Assembly (NCBI GenBank): GCA_003156805.1
Contig: PMHV01000018.1
Span: 40,915-104,914 of the forward strand
Origin: Acidobacteriaceae bacterium
Lineage (GTDB): Bacteria > Acidobacteriota > Terriglobia > Terriglobales > Acidobacteriaceae
Direction: 5' to 3'
DNA length: 64,000 nucleotides
The notes under the pieces are model-generated. The model was not told the origin of the DNA, did no database searches, and saw only the letters and a program-made list of their open reading frames with translations. A program made the position numbers and the translations under genes. Positions 36,034-45,512 of the stretch are shown here, one piece after another (position 1 is the stretch's first letter; each line of letters begins with the position of its first letter).

Positions 36034-36984
36034 TCATGCCTTGCCACGCCGCTCCGCGAGCATGCGCAGCATGGAATCCACGGCGTTAGCTGCGCTGGCA
36101 AGCTCCATTGTGACCCGAACCACCGACAACGGCTTGAGCGCGGAAACATATCCCCCCAGGTTGACCGCATCTTTTTCGGTGGTCACAAACCCTCCGGCTT
36201 CGCTGTGCTGCTTGAGTTGCACGAGTTCGCTTACGTCTTTTTCCGTGTAGGCATGATGATCGCGATAGAAAGCCTCCGCCACCGGCTCAACATTTGCCGC
36301 GCGCAACTGCAGCAAGAAGTTCCGCGGACGCGCGATGCCGCAGAATACCACCGGCTTCGGTGGAACATTTTCCAGGGCAATTCCCCGCCGCACGCGCCAC
36401 ATCAGTTTGCCCCCCAGCGGAAATGAATCCGCCGACGCTCCGCCCACCAGCGCAACCGCATCCGCTCGCCGCAACGATTTCAGCGGCTCACGCAATCGCC
36501 CGGCCGGAAGCAGACGGTCGCGCGCATCCTCGGGCGTCACCAGCACAATCTCGAAATCGCGGGCCAGCGCGCGATGTTGAAATCCATCGTCCAATAAATG
36601 CATCTGCGACGCGAACCTCGACTCGGCAAACTGTCCAGCCGCGAAGCGATCTTCCCCAACCACGACCGGAACCTGCAGCCGCCGCGCCAACAGCAGAGGC
36701 TCGTCCCCGAACTCCTGCGGCAGCCCGTTCGGGTCCACAGAAAGTACGCCACGAGTCTTGCGCCCGTAGCCGCGGGAAAGAATGTCGAATGCAACGCCGC
36801 GCGCCTTCAGCAATTCACCCAGCAGAATCACGAACGGCGTTTTGCCTGCGCCCCCGGCGGAAACATTGCCAATGCTGACCACTGGTTTTTTCAACTGTCG
36901 TGCCGGCAATATTCCGTGGTCGTAGAGCGCGTTACGCGCCGCCACCGCCGTTCCGTAAATTGCCGGCAGAGGATTCACATTCAT
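36034..36984 (-). CDS. lpxK: Tetraacyldisaccharide 4'-kinase
   Basis: A 316-aa enzyme that phosphorylates the lipid A disaccharide at the inner membrane. SIGNVSAGGAGKTPFV holds the Walker A loop (G44-T49). ILSRGYGRKTRG and HLLDDGFQHRALARD are the hallmark LpxK blocks, and CGIARPRNF and FVTTEKDAV are C-terminal ones. Start ATG 36984 lies inside a 15-nt tandem repeat. The longer frame to 37164 runs through waaA and is rejected. Confidence 0.94.
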   Translation of the reverse strand: MNVNPLPAIYGTAVAARNALYDHGILPARQLKKPVVSIGNVSAGGAGKTPFVILLGELLKARGVAFDILSRGYGRKTRGVLSVDPNGLPQEFGDEPLLLARRLQVPVVVGEDRFAAGQFAESRFASQMHLLDDGFQHRALARDFEIVLVTPEDARDRLLPAGRLREPLKSLRRADAVALVGGASADSFPLGGKLMWRVRRGIALENVPPKPVVFCGIARPRNFLLQLRAANVEPVAEAFYRDHHAYTEKDVSELVQLKQHSEAGGFVTTEKDAVNLGGYVSALKPLSVVRVTMELASAANAVDSMLRMLAERRGKA

Positions 36985-37025
36985 AGCATGACCGTCATAG
37001 CCTGGACCGTCATAGCCTGGACCGT
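36982..37025. repeat. 15-nt tandem repeat x3 at the waaA-lpxK junction
   Basis: Units at 36982-36995, 36996-37010 and 37011-37025, of the form CATAGCCTGGACCGT. The repeat spans the stop of waaA and the start codon of lpxK. Confidence 0.8.
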
Positions 37026-38404
37026 CGAGCGCCTTGATCCCAAGAAACCTGCGCCCGGTCTTGCTCGAGCAATTTCTGCAACTCGTCCGCGGTGCGCGCC
37101 GTCGCTCCGGTCTGCGATCGCATGGTCTCGGCCGCGCGCTGGCCCAATGCCTTGCGTTCCGCATCGTTGGCCAGCAGTTCCAGCAGCACCAGCGGCAGTT
37201 CCGCGGGACCGGCTACCCTTATTGCCTTTCGGCTTTGAAACAGGCTCACGATGTCGCGAAAATTTTCCGTGTGATTGCCGACAACAATGGCGACCCCATG
37301 TTGCGCCGGCTCGATGATGTTGTGGCCGCCGCGCGGCACCAGGCTGCCGCCCACAAAGGCGATGTCGGCCAGGGCGTACAGCGCGGCCAACTCACCGAGG
37401 CCATCCACCAGCAGCACCCCTCCCGCCAGTGGCTGTCCATTCCACACCGAACGCCGCCAGAAACGAATCGACATATTCTCGAGCAAAGCAGCGACACTCT
37501 CGAAACGTTCGGGGTGTCGCGGCGCCAAAATCATCACCGCCCGCGGATGGGCAACCAGCACACTTTCAAGAGCCTTTAGCAATAGTGGCTCTTCGCCCTC
37601 AACCGTGCTGCCGCATACCAGCGCCGGCCCCGCTGCCGTCGCAGCCAGCGAATTGCGCAGGCTCTCCACAATCGGGGGCGCTGCGGCCGCAACCTGATCG
37701 AACTTCAGATTGCCCGTGACTCGAATGCGTTCCCCGCGCGCGCCGATCTCGCCCAGCCTCAAAGCGTCTTCTTGCGTCTGCGCCAGGAACAAGTCCACCT
37801 GCGCCAGCATCTTCCGCAACAGCCAGCGCAACCGGCGGTAGTTCGGCCGCGAGCGGTCGGAGATGCGCGCATTCACAATGGCGATTCGCGCCCCGTGAGT
37901 GTGGGCTAAGCGCAAAAAATTCGGCCACAGCTCCGTCTCCGCGATAACAATCAGTTGCGGCCGCAGCGCCCGCAGATAGGGCCGGATGGCGAACGCGAAG
38001 TCAATGGGAAAGTAGAAGACATTCTTCTCGCCAAACCGCTTGCGCGCCAGTACCTGGCCCGTATCGGTCGTGGTGGAGACAACGATCCGGTGCCCGGAAA
38101 AACGCCTCTGCAGTTCCGCCACTAATCCGCTCACCGCCAGAACTTCGCCGACGGAAACGGCGTGAACCCAAATCACCTCGTCGCGGCGAAACGGCTCACG
38201 CTGGGGCTGAGGCGGAGGTTCAGGCCTCACCGTCCATCGCAGCCGGTCGGCCACCCTGCCCATTCGCTCCGCAAACCCTTTGCGGTACTTGCCGTAGCGC
38301 ATCATCTGGAATAGCCAGTAAGGCAGGCTCAACAGCATTCCTGCCGCCAGCAGTGCGCTGTAAAGGAGGTAGATCAATTCCAGCCATTCTAAACGCACAC
38401 TCAC
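37010..38404 (-). CDS. waaA: 3-deoxy-D-manno-octulosonic acid (Kdo) transferase
   Basis: A 464-aa GT30 enzyme that adds Kdo to lipid IVA. An N-terminal anchor (LIYLLYSALLAAGMLLSLPYWLF) is followed by WVHAVSVGEVLAV, the Kdo transferase signature with the catalytic Glu. IAETELWPNFLRLAHTHGARIAIVNARISDRS and GGSLVPRGGHNIIEPAQHG are further marks. The start is GTG without a clear Shine-Dalgarno. First gene of the minus-strand LPS operon. Confidence 0.95.
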   Translation of the reverse strand: MSVRLEWLELIYLLYSALLAAGMLLSLPYWLFQMMRYGKYRKGFAERMGRVADRLRWTVRPEPPPQPQREPFRRDEVIWVHAVSVGEVLAVSGLVAELQRRFSGHRIVVSTTTDTGQVLARKRFGEKNVFYFPIDFAFAIRPYLRALRPQLIVIAETELWPNFLRLAHTHGARIAIVNARISDRSRPNYRRLRWLLRKMLAQVDLFLAQTQEDALRLGEIGARGERIRVTGNLKFDQVAAAAPPIVESLRNSLAATAAGPALVCGSTVEGEEPLLLKALESVLVAHPRAVMILAPRHPERFESVAALLENMSIRFWRRSVWNGQPLAGGVLLVDGLGELAALYALADIAFVGGSLVPRGGHNIIEPAQHGVAIVVGNHTENFRDIVSLFQSRKAIRVAGPAELPLVLLELLANDAERKALGQRAAETMRSQTGATARTADELQKLLEQDRAQVSWDQGARRSRL

Positions 38405-38449
38405 CGCTAAGCAGTGATTTGCAAGGTAGTCAGTTGCAACCCGTAATCA

Positions 38450-38505
38450 AAGTCCGAAGCGTGAAGTCCGAAGTCTGAGATCTGAGGTCCGAGGTCTGAG
38501 GTCCG
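38450..38505. repeat. 14-nt tandem repeat x4 (7-nt period)
   Basis: Eight 7-mers such as AAGTCCG, AAGTCTG and AGGTCTG arranged as four 14-nt units. It lies between divergent waaA and the gene at 38547, directly upstream of a TATAAT box. Confidence 0.85.
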
Positions 38506-38520
38506 CAAGCCCCCGCCCGC

Positions 38521-38526
38521 TATAAT
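38521..38526 (+). promoter_or_regulatory. Putative -10 box (TATAAT)
   Basis: A perfect TATAAT 20 bases before the ATG at 38547. No -35 match is seen because the position falls in the 7-nt repeat array. Confidence 0.45.
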
Positions 38527-38546
38527 CAAAGTCAGTAGCCATCTCC

Positions 38547-39212
38547 ATGCCAGAAAGCAGTTTCACGGTCCGGCTGCGTCCCCTACGGGCGACCCTCTGT
38601 GTGGTTTGTTTCCTCACGCTCATCGTCGCGGCCAAGGATTTCGTCAAGCCCACGCCGCGATCGGCCCAAGCCTATCCCGCACACGACGAGCATCCCACCG
38701 AGAAGATCGCCATCGCCGCCGATCCTTACGACACTCCCGACAAGGCAAAGATTTTCTCCATCAACTTTCAAGAGCACGGATTTCTGCCGGTTTTCTTTCT
38801 CGTCACCAACAACAGCGAACAGCCCATCTCTATCGCCAATATGGACGTGCAGTTCGTCACCAAGAATAATTCTAAGCTCACGCCCACTGCGTCCGAAGAC
38901 ATCTATCGCCGCCTGGTGAATCCGCAAGCCAACACCAATTCGCCCATCCCGTTTCCAATTCCGCACAAGAAGGTTAAGGGCACGCTCAGCCAGAAAGAAC
39001 GTGACGAAATTGACACGTCTCAATTTGCCGCGAAAGCTATCGAGCCGCACACCACGCAATCGGGATTTTTCTTCTTCGACGTCGGCGGAATCGCCACGCC
39101 GCTCGCAGGCGCACACATCTACGTAACCGGCGTCGACGACGCCAAAGGTACTGAACTGATGTATTTCGAAATCTCAATGGACAAATACCTGAACGCACCG
39201 CAGAAACCCTAA
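38547..39212 (+). CDS. Exported or membrane-anchored protein of unknown function
   Basis: A 221-aa protein with an N-terminal hydrophobic segment (ATLCVVCFLTLIVAA) that may be a signal peptide or anchor. The rest looks like a beta-rich domain: GFLPVFFLVTNNSEQPISIANMDVQFVTKNNSKL suggests an immunoglobulin-like fold, and TQSGFFFFDVGG and GAHIYVTGVDD end it. I do not recognise the family. Only 21 bases lie between the -10 box and the start codon. Confidence 0.7.
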   Translation: MPESSFTVRLRPLRATLCVVCFLTLIVAAKDFVKPTPRSAQAYPAHDEHPTEKIAIAADPYDTPDKAKIFSINFQEHGFLPVFFLVTNNSEQPISIANMDVQFVTKNNSKLTPTASEDIYRRLVNPQANTNSPIPFPIPHKKVKGTLSQKERDEIDTSQFAAKAIEPHTTQSGFFFFDVGGIATPLAGAHIYVTGVDDAKGTELMYFEISMDKYLNAPQKP

Positions 39213-39350
39213 GAGCCGTTTTTGTCGGGCCACGCCGGTGTTCTTCGCGCACTCTGCGGACGTCTTCGCGTCCTTCGCGGTCGAGAGTTTCCGTGCGCCG
39301 CCCCAAGAAGCGGCGAAGTCTTCGCAACGCAGCCGGAATACGCGGGGCTT

Positions 39351-39356
39351 TATAAT
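39351..39356 (+). promoter_or_regulatory. -10 box (TATAAT) eight bases before the gatB start
   Basis: A perfect TATAAT, eight bases before ATG 39365, with no ribosome-binding site between. A leaderless gatB message is likely. Confidence 0.5.
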
Positions 39357-39364
39357 CATCCGAC

Positions 39365-40933
39365 ATGTCAGCTTCCGTGGATACGTCTGTCATCGTCTAC
39401 GAGCCAGTCGTCGGTCTAGAGGTTCATGTCCAGCTTCTTACCGCCACGAAGATTTTCTGCTCCTGCTCAACGCGCTTCGGCGCTCCGCCCAATTCAAATG
39501 TCTGTCCCGTCTGCCTCGGAATGCCCGGCGCGCTGCCCGTGCTGAATCGCAAAGCGGTCGAGTTCGCCACACTGGCCGCGATGGCGCTGAATTGCCGCAT
39601 CAACGAAACGTCCATTTTTGCGCGCAAGAACTATTTCTATCCCGACCTACCCAAGGGCTACCAGATTTCGCAATACGACAAACCGCTCGCCGAGTGCGGC
39701 TTCATCGAGATCCTCGCCGGTCGAGGTACCAAGGACGAAGGCACGACCGCCACAACTCGCGCCCCGAGAGCCGGCGACGAAAACCAGGAACTGAGAACTG
39801 AGAACACAGAACAGAGAACAGTCAACAAAATCGGCATCATCCGCGTGCATCTCGAAGAAGACGCGGGCAAGAGCCTACACGGCTTCGGCGAAGTGTTTGG
39901 CGTCGGTTTCGACACCACTGCCATCGATCTCAATCGCACCGGCGTGCCCCTGATCGAAATTGTCAGCGAGCCCGAGATCGCCACGCCCGACGAAGCTTAC
40001 GAATACCTCACCCGGCTGAAAGAGATCATCCTCTACACCGGCGTCAGCGACTGCAACATGGAGGAAGGTTCTCTCCGCTGCGATGCCAACGTCAGCGTGC
40101 GCCCGCGCGGACAAAAAGATCTGGGCACAAAAACCGAAATCAAGAATGTGAATTCGTTTCGCTTCATCCGCGAGGCGCTGCAGTACGAAATCGCCCGCCA
40201 GATTGAAGTGATCGGCTCTGGCGGAAAAATCGTGCAGGAGACTCGCCTCTACAACTCAAGCGAAGGCAAGACCTACGGCATGCGTTCCAAGGAGCAGGCG
40301 CACGACTACCGCTATTTCCCCGAACCAGATTTGCTGCCGCTGGTCGTCGACGAAAAGTGGAAGGCCGAAATTGCCCGATCGTTGCCCGAATTGCCGGAGG
40401 CCCGCCGCCAGCGCATGGTGACGGAATACGGCATTACCGAGTACGACTCGCAAGTGCTTACTTTCAGCAAAGAACTGGCCGATCAGTTCGAAGCCGCGGC
40501 CAAGGCGGCGAAGAATCCCAAGCGCGTCGCCAATCTGGTGCAAGGCGAACTCATGGGCCGCCTCAAGGCCAAAGGCATCGACATTGCCCAATCGCCGATT
40601 TCGATGAAAGGCGTGGCCGCATCGGCTGATTTGGTTGAAGCCGGAATCATCTCCGGCAAGATGCTCAAAGATCTGTACGATCTCTGCTTCGAGCGCGGCA
40701 AGGATTTCCCAGAGCTATACGACGAAGAGGGCCGTCCCCAGCAGTCCAGCGACACTTCGGCGCTCGAAAAGATCGTCGACGAAGTCCTCGCTGCCAATCC
40801 TAAGCAACTCGAGCAATACCGCGCCGGCAAAAAGACGATGCTCGGCTTTTTCGTCGGCCAGGTAATGAAAGCTTCCAAAGGCCAGGCCAATCCGCAACTG
40901 GTGAACGAACTGCTGAGTAAGAAGTTGGAATAA
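39365..40933 (+). CDS. gatB: Aspartyl/glutamyl-tRNA amidotransferase subunit B
   Basis: Subunit of GatCAB, which converts Glu-tRNA(Gln) and Asp-tRNA(Asn) to the amide forms; GatA and GatC are not in the window. [10 protein letters not shown] begins the catalytic cradle, CSCS and CPVC (residues 32-50) are the zinc cysteines, and [16 protein letters not shown] and [13 protein letters not shown] are hallmark blocks. The tail domain (after about 370) is normal. At 522 aa it is longer than the usual 475-490, because residues 119-154 are an insertion partly encoded by a 7-nt repeat. Confidence 0.95.
   Translation: MSASVDTSVIVYEPVVGLEVHVQLLTATKIFCSCSTRFGAPPNSNVCPVCLGMPGALPVLNRKAVEFATLAAMALNCRINETSIFARKNYFYPDLPKGYQISQYDKPLAECGFIEILAGRGTKDEGTTATTRAPRAGDENQELRTENTEQRTVNKIGIIRVHLEEDAGKSLHGFGEVFGVGFDTTAIDLNRTGVPLIEIVSEPEIATPDEAYEYLTRLKEIILYTGVSDCNMEEGSLRCDANVSVRPRGQKDLGTKTEIKNVNSFRFIREALQYEIARQIEVIGSGGKIVQETRLYNSSEGKTYGMRSKEQAHDYRYFPEPDLLPLVVDEKWKAEIARSLPELPEARRQRMVTEYGITEYDSQVLTFSKELADQFEAAAKAAKNPKRVANLVQGELMGRLKAKGIDIAQSPISMKGVAASADLVEAGIISGKMLKDLYDLCFERGKDFPELYDEEGRPQQSSDTSALEKIVDEVLAANPKQLEQYRAGKKTMLGFFVGQVMKASKGQANPQLVNELLSKKLE
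39788..39822 (+). repeat. 7-nt tandem repeat x5 inside gatB
   Basis: GAACTGA-GAACTGA-GAACACA-GAACAGA-GAACAGT. It encodes part of the polar insert [14 protein letters not shown] in GatB. Confidence 0.85.
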
Positions 40934-41058
40934 TTTGGGCGAGCCGGCGGCGCCAAAGTACCATTGCCGACCATGACTTCAGTCATGTGATCCAGATCTG
41001 CGGGCGGCGATACCATGATGTTGGGTGAGCCTGTCCTCGGCCCGATTTGAGAATCGCC

Positions 41059-41736
41059 ATGAAATTCAAACTCGATCGCATCATCAGCATCGCCACGCTC
41101 ATTGCCTCCTTGGTGGCGATCATTCTGGTTTTGAAAAAGCCTGTGCCGGTCGCTCCGCATCAGACTCCAGCGGCCATCGCCGCCAACGCGCAGTCGTTCG
41201 ACCAGAAACTCGAGCAGCTGCAGCAGGCGTCCCAGCGGGCAACGCGTGAAACTCTACAAGCGCCGCAACCCCAGTCCGCCGAACCAGCGGTCGCTCCCAC
41301 TGCGCCCCCAGCCGCCCCACCTAAATCCGAAGTTCGCCTCAGCTCCGACGAAGTCGGAGCGGCGCTGGCCCAGGCGCTGGGCGCAACCGCGGGATCTACC
41401 GCGAACCTATCTCCCGACTCGAACATCGGCAGCGAGGCGCCCACCCTCAAAGACCAGCAGGTCAGCTTCGATGGCGACGTTGTGCATGGCCAGTTTCTCA
41501 CCGAGATCGCCGGCAAAGACGTATGGGTTACCGTCTCCGGCCATCTCGCCTCCAAAGATGGTTATGCCACTTTCGATCCCACCGAATTCAAAGTTGGAGA
41601 TTTCGATGTTCCAATTTCGCTCGTCAATCCCGCGTTGCAGAAGAAACTCGCCGAGCAGCGCGACCGCCTGAAGCTGCCCGATTATGTCGGCGGCGTGAAA
41701 GTGGAAAACGGCGAACTCGTGATGCAACAGAAATAG
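41059..41736 (+). CDS. Membrane-anchored periplasmic protein of unknown function
   Basis: A 225-aa protein with one N-terminal helix (IISIATLIASLVAIILVL), then a Gln/Ala/Pro-rich linker that may form a short coiled coil (FDQKLEQLQQASQRATRE). A C-terminal domain of about 110 residues follows (VRLSSDEVGAALAQAL to KLPDYVGGVKVENGELVMQQK). The C-terminal domain looks like a compact all-beta unit similar in style to outer-membrane-assembly helper domains, but I cannot name it. ATG 41059 is preferred over TTG 41047. Confidence 0.7.
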   Translation: MKFKLDRIISIATLIASLVAIILVLKKPVPVAPHQTPAAIAANAQSFDQKLEQLQQASQRATRETLQAPQPQSAEPAVAPTAPPAAPPKSEVRLSSDEVGAALAQALGATAGSTANLSPDSNIGSEAPTLKDQQVSFDGDVVHGQFLTEIAGKDVWVTVSGHLASKDGYATFDPTEFKVGDFDVPISLVNPALQKKLAEQRDRLKLPDYVGGVKVENGELVMQQK

Positions 41737-43296
41737 TTATTGGGCAGGCTGCCGATGCTCCGCCGCGGCCGCTGGCAGCAAGGCGTTATCCGCGGCCACT
41801 CTCGCATACCAGCGCCCCGATTCTTTGATCGTGCGCTTCTGCGTGGCGAAATCGACGTAAGCCAGCCCAAACCGCGCGCGAAAACCTTCCGCCCACTCGA
41901 AATTATCCATCAGGCTCCACGCATGATAGCCGCGAACGTCCGCACCATCAGCCATGGCCCGCGCTAAAGCTCCCAGATATTCGCGATGATATTCGATGCG
42001 GCGAGTGTCTTGGATGCGCCCATCCACTCCCGGCGCGTCGTTATATGCGCACCCGCTCTCAGTAATCTCAATCGGTGGCCGGTTGAAGTTACGGCTAATG
42101 CGCATCACCATGTCATAAAGCGCTTGCGGCCACACTTCCCAGTCCATGTCGGTTTTCGGTCCCTGCTCTCCGCCTGTCATCTTCACCGGAAACAGCCATT
42201 CCTGCGCGTGTCCTATGCGCTCCAGGGCTTTCGGCGCCCATGCGATGGTGCGGTAATAAAGATTGATGCCGATGAAATCCAGCGGGGCGCGCGCCTTTTC
42301 CATGTCGCCGCTCTTGATGCCCATCACAGTCTCTGGAAGAAACGTAAGCGCTTCGGGATATCGTCCTTTCAACGCCGGCTCCAGAAACCAGGTATTGGTA
42401 ATGGCGTGCGCGCGTTCAGCGGCCAGTTTGTCTTCTTCGGAATTCGTCGCCGGCTCACAGGGCGACATGCTGAACGCCGTGCCCACACGAGCCGCGGGGC
42501 GCGCCGCCTTCAGCGCCCGGAAACCAGCCCCCTGCGCCAGGTTCACGGTATGCGTCGCCCGCAGAAAATCCAGCAGACTCTTGCGCCCCGGCGCGTGCGT
42601 GCCTTCCAGATAACCCAGATCGGTGAAACCCGCAGGCTCGTTGAGCAGAATCCAATCGGACACGCGGTCCCCCAACGCGCGCCCTACCACATCGACGTAA
42701 TCCGCGAAGCGGCCCGCCGTATCGCGGTTCGGCCATCCCCCAGCGTCTTCCAGAGCTTGCGGCAGGTCCCAGTGATAGAGCGTAACCAACGGACGCACCT
42801 TAGCTTCCAGCAATGCGTCCACCAGGCGCCTGTAATAATCGAGCGCTTTGGAATTCGCGGCGCCCGATCCCGCTGGCTGCACGCGCGGCCACGAAATCGA
42901 AAACCGGTAGCTGTTCAGGTTCATCGCCCGCACCAGCGCAATATCTTCGCGCCAGCGATGATACGAGTCGCAGGCCACGTCGCCGGTGTCGCCGTTCTTG
43001 ATTTTGCCCGGGGTATGCGCGAAGCGGTCCCAGATGGATTCGCCTTTACTGTCTTCCTTCCATGCTCCTTCAGTCTGGTAGGCCGCGGTCGCGGCGCCCC
43101 AAAAGAAATTCTTGGGGAACGCAACCACGGAAGAGGTCGTAAACTGTTTTGCGGATACGCCCGCGAACGCCGCCGAATTCACCCTGCCCGCTGCCTTGGA
43201 CGCGGACGCGGTACACGCCGAAAAGCCGGCCGGCAGTGCGGCCGCAGCGCCGGCGCTCAGCGCCGATTGCAAAAAGTTGCGGCGGCTCAGACGCAA
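41737..43296 (-). CDS. Tat-exported family 1 glycoside hydrolase (beta-glucosidase type)
   Basis: A 519-aa GH1 enzyme. The N terminus LSRRNFLQSALSAGAAAALPAGFSAC is a twin-arginine signal, so it should be folded in the cytoplasm and exported; Cys28 could be a lipobox. FPKNFFWGAATAAYQTEGAW starts the barrel. The acid/base is Glu in LLNEPAGF (near residue 219) and the nucleophile in IEITESGCAY (near 413). Substrate is probably a beta-glucoside or galactoside. TTG start, with no better in-frame choice. Tat export is uncommon for GH1. Confidence 0.9.
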   Translation of the reverse strand: MRLSRRNFLQSALSAGAAAALPAGFSACTASASKAAGRVNSAAFAGVSAKQFTTSSVVAFPKNFFWGAATAAYQTEGAWKEDSKGESIWDRFAHTPGKIKNGDTGDVACDSYHRWREDIALVRAMNLNSYRFSISWPRVQPAGSGAANSKALDYYRRLVDALLEAKVRPLVTLYHWDLPQALEDAGGWPNRDTAGRFADYVDVVGRALGDRVSDWILLNEPAGFTDLGYLEGTHAPGRKSLLDFLRATHTVNLAQGAGFRALKAARPAARVGTAFSMSPCEPATNSEEDKLAAERAHAITNTWFLEPALKGRYPEALTFLPETVMGIKSGDMEKARAPLDFIGINLYYRTIAWAPKALERIGHAQEWLFPVKMTGGEQGPKTDMDWEVWPQALYDMVMRISRNFNRPPIEITESGCAYNDAPGVDGRIQDTRRIEYHREYLGALARAMADGADVRGYHAWSLMDNFEWAEGFRARFGLAYVDFATQKRTIKESGRWYARVAADNALLPAAAAEHRQPAQ

Positions 43297-43368
43297 AGTG
43301 AAGGGAAGCTCCCCGGAACACCGTCCATCTTCGCTCGCTCGATCATGGCTTAGTTAATTCTCGCACCC

Positions 43369-44889
43369 CTACTCCGGATTCAAACTGTCGAACATTTTCC
43401 ACAGAACATCCGCCGTCGGACGATAAATGATGTATCCACTTCCCGCGTCCGAGGTTTCGCGAAACAGAAATTCGCCCCGGCCGTCGCCGTCGGCATCGAC
43501 GGCATCGATCAATTCCAGGCGCGGCGTCACGTCCAGATGATACTTGTCCGTAATCCCCAGATAGAGCTTGCGCAGGTTCCCGTAAATGTCGGTTCTCACC
43601 ACCAGCATCATCCAGAACGGGCCGTCTCCCCGTGCAGCCGGTCCAGTCGCCGCCGGCGTTTCAGCCAGCACAAATGTTCCCTTCGCCGTGGGTATCTGCG
43701 CGTCCGTGCTGAACACCGCGCTGAACACGATCACCGGCTGGTTGTTGCCCCACACGTCGAAGGTTCGGAACTCCACTTCATCGAGCTTCGGCTGCGGCCG
43801 TGCTGGTTTGTGGCCGCCCGCCACAGGTTTCGCCGCCGGTTTGGCCGGGATACAGTCTTTCGCCCGCTTGACGAGGTATGCGCGAAAGTCGTCGTTCGCC
43901 AGCGCCAACACCTGCGTGCGCCGGTCTTGTTCTTCGCCCTTGTTCCATTGGAATTTGTACGACTTCGGATCCGGACCACCGGCATCCGAAACGGCCGGCA
44001 CAAGCTGCACCGGGCCGCTGGCAACAGGAGTTGCGGCGGCGCTTGCCGATGCCACCTTCGTCGAAGCAGGCTTCGCCGGGGTTTCGTCATCGTCCGGCAA
44101 CGGAGTTGTAGGTTTGCCGCGGCGCAAAGTTGGGCGATAAGCATCCGCCCCCGATTCCGCAGTTGTCTTCCCTGCTCCCTGATCTTTGCTGCTGTTCTCT
44201 TCAGGCTTCGCCGAACTCGTAGGAGTACTCGGCACCGGGGCAGGATTATCCGCCGGCTTCGCTTCCGCCGGCTTTTGCTCTCCGGTACTCGGGTCCTTCG
44301 GCGTTCCCGAACTCTGGTCCTTCTTCACCTGGGAATTCTGGTCCGCGGGCTTTGCTTTGTCGCCTCTAGTCAGGCGCGGCGGCGCATCGCCGCTGTCATC
44401 CATTCCTACCGGAACGTTCTCCGCTTTCCGGGCTTTCTCCGCCGGTTCGCTTCCGTTCAGCAAATACGCTCCCGTACCCACCCATGGATTCTGGCTGCCC
44501 GCGCTCTTGCTGTGCAGCGCGCCTTTCACGGTAAACAAACCCAGCGAGGCTCCCCCACTCTCGGCTTCGTACACCGTGCCTACATCCAGCGCCATCGGCA
44601 CGGGATTCGCCTTGTACGCGCTCGCGTCATAAAACCTGCCGTCAATCAGAATCGCAATCGGAATCAGCGTGGCCTTGCCGTCGCTCGACAACTGCAAAAG
44701 TCCCAGCGCCCGCGGACCTTTTTCCTTTTTTGCTGTCGGCTTTGGCTCCGGCGCAATCGGTGGCCGTTCCCGTTGCGCATTCCGTTGCGCAACGCACTGC
44801 ACCGCGACCATGGCCAGAACGAAAATGCCGGCGCAGATGACGCCAAGGCCCAGCCTGCGGTATAACCATCTTCGGACCCGTTGCTCCAC
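43369..44889 (-). CDS. Membrane-anchored protein of unknown function with a Pro/Lys-rich linker
   Basis: A 506-aa protein. The start is a helix (RLGLGVICAGIFVLAMVAVQCVA), so it is anchored with the rest outside. Residues 60-140 form a small domain (LGLLQLSSDGKATLIPIAILIDGRFYDASAY). Residues 150-300 are disordered and rich in Pro, Lys, Ser and Asp. The C-terminal domain (FRTFDVWGNNQPVIVFSAVF to FLFRETSDAGSGYIIYR) contains DAVDADGDGRGEF, an EF-hand/FG-GAP-like calcium loop. I do not know the function. It is divergent from bcp, with only 26 bases between the start codons. Confidence 0.72.
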   Translation of the reverse strand: MEQRVRRWLYRRLGLGVICAGIFVLAMVAVQCVAQRNAQRERPPIAPEPKPTAKKEKGPRALGLLQLSSDGKATLIPIAILIDGRFYDASAYKANPVPMALDVGTVYEAESGGASLGLFTVKGALHSKSAGSQNPWVGTGAYLLNGSEPAEKARKAENVPVGMDDSGDAPPRLTRGDKAKPADQNSQVKKDQSSGTPKDPSTGEQKPAEAKPADNPAPVPSTPTSSAKPEENSSKDQGAGKTTAESGADAYRPTLRRGKPTTPLPDDDETPAKPASTKVASASAAATPVASGPVQLVPAVSDAGGPDPKSYKFQWNKGEEQDRRTQVLALANDDFRAYLVKRAKDCIPAKPAAKPVAGGHKPARPQPKLDEVEFRTFDVWGNNQPVIVFSAVFSTDAQIPTAKGTFVLAETPAATGPAARGDGPFWMMLVVRTDIYGNLRKLYLGITDKYHLDVTPRLELIDAVDADGDGRGEFLFRETSDAGSGYIIYRPTADVLWKMFDSLNPE

Positions 44890-44915
44890 GAGATTCCCCT
44901 TCTCACGAGGCGGCT

Positions 44916-45389
44916 ATGAATATCCATGATAAAGCTCCCGACTTCACTTTGCAGGACCAGGACGGAAAAGAAATCTCTCTCAAGAGCCTGCGCGGCAAAG
45001 TAGTGATTCTCTTCTTCTATCCCCGGGCCGATACTCCGGGATGCACCATCGAAGCCTGCGAGTTCCGCGACACCTATAAGAAGATCCAGAAAACCGGCGC
45101 CGTGCTTCTCGGCATTTCTCCCGACACTCCGAAAACCCAGAAGAAATTCCAGGACAAGTTCAGCCTGCCGTTCCCGCTGCTCGCCGACGCCGACAAAAAA
45201 ATCGCCGACGCCTTCGGCGTCCTGCAGGAAAAAAATATGTACGGCAAGAAAGTGATGGGCATCGTCCGCACCACCTTTATCATCGGCCCCAACGGAAAGA
45301 TCCAGCACATCTTTCCCAAGGTCAAGCCCGAAGGCCATTCCGAAGAGGTTTTGTCATACCTGAAAGAATCGGCCAAAGGCGCAGCCTAG
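44916..45389 (+). CDS. bcp: Peroxiredoxin (thioredoxin-dependent thiol peroxidase, Bcp/PrxQ type)
   Basis: A 157-aa thiol peroxidase that reduces hydrogen and organic peroxides with electrons from thioredoxin. FFYPRADTPGCTIEACEFRD holds the peroxidatic Cys43 and resolving Cys48, five residues apart, typical of the BCP subfamily. RTTFIIGPNGKIQHIF closes the thioredoxin fold. Length is standard. Confidence 0.96.
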   Translation: MNIHDKAPDFTLQDQDGKEISLKSLRGKVVILFFYPRADTPGCTIEACEFRDTYKKIQKTGAVLLGISPDTPKTQKKFQDKFSLPFPLLADADKKIADAFGVLQEKNMYGKKVMGIVRTTFIIGPNGKIQHIFPKVKPEGHSEEVLSYLKESAKGAA

Positions 45390-45512
45390 GAGGCGGCTAC
45401 GCACAATCGGGTGAAAGCGCTTTACGTTCTAGGAATACCGTTAGTTCTCTTTGCCGGGCCGTTGCCAAGGCCAGTCCCTCGCCGGCAATCTCTACGGTCG
45501 CGCGCCGACTGC

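Noticed and set aside
36985..37164. N-terminal extension of lpxK with DGPGYDGPGYDGHAM
   Set aside because: It is the tandem repeat read in frame together with the end of waaA; LpxK proteins start at the MNVNPL region.
40976..40998. Short inverted repeat (CATGAC/GTCATG) after gatB as a terminator
   Set aside because: A six-base stem with no T-run is too weak to call.
43537..44865. Plus-strand open frame of 442 codons opposite the Pro/Lys-rich membrane protein
   Set aside because: Very Arg-rich with no domain; the minus-strand frame has a signal anchor and a calcium-loop motif.
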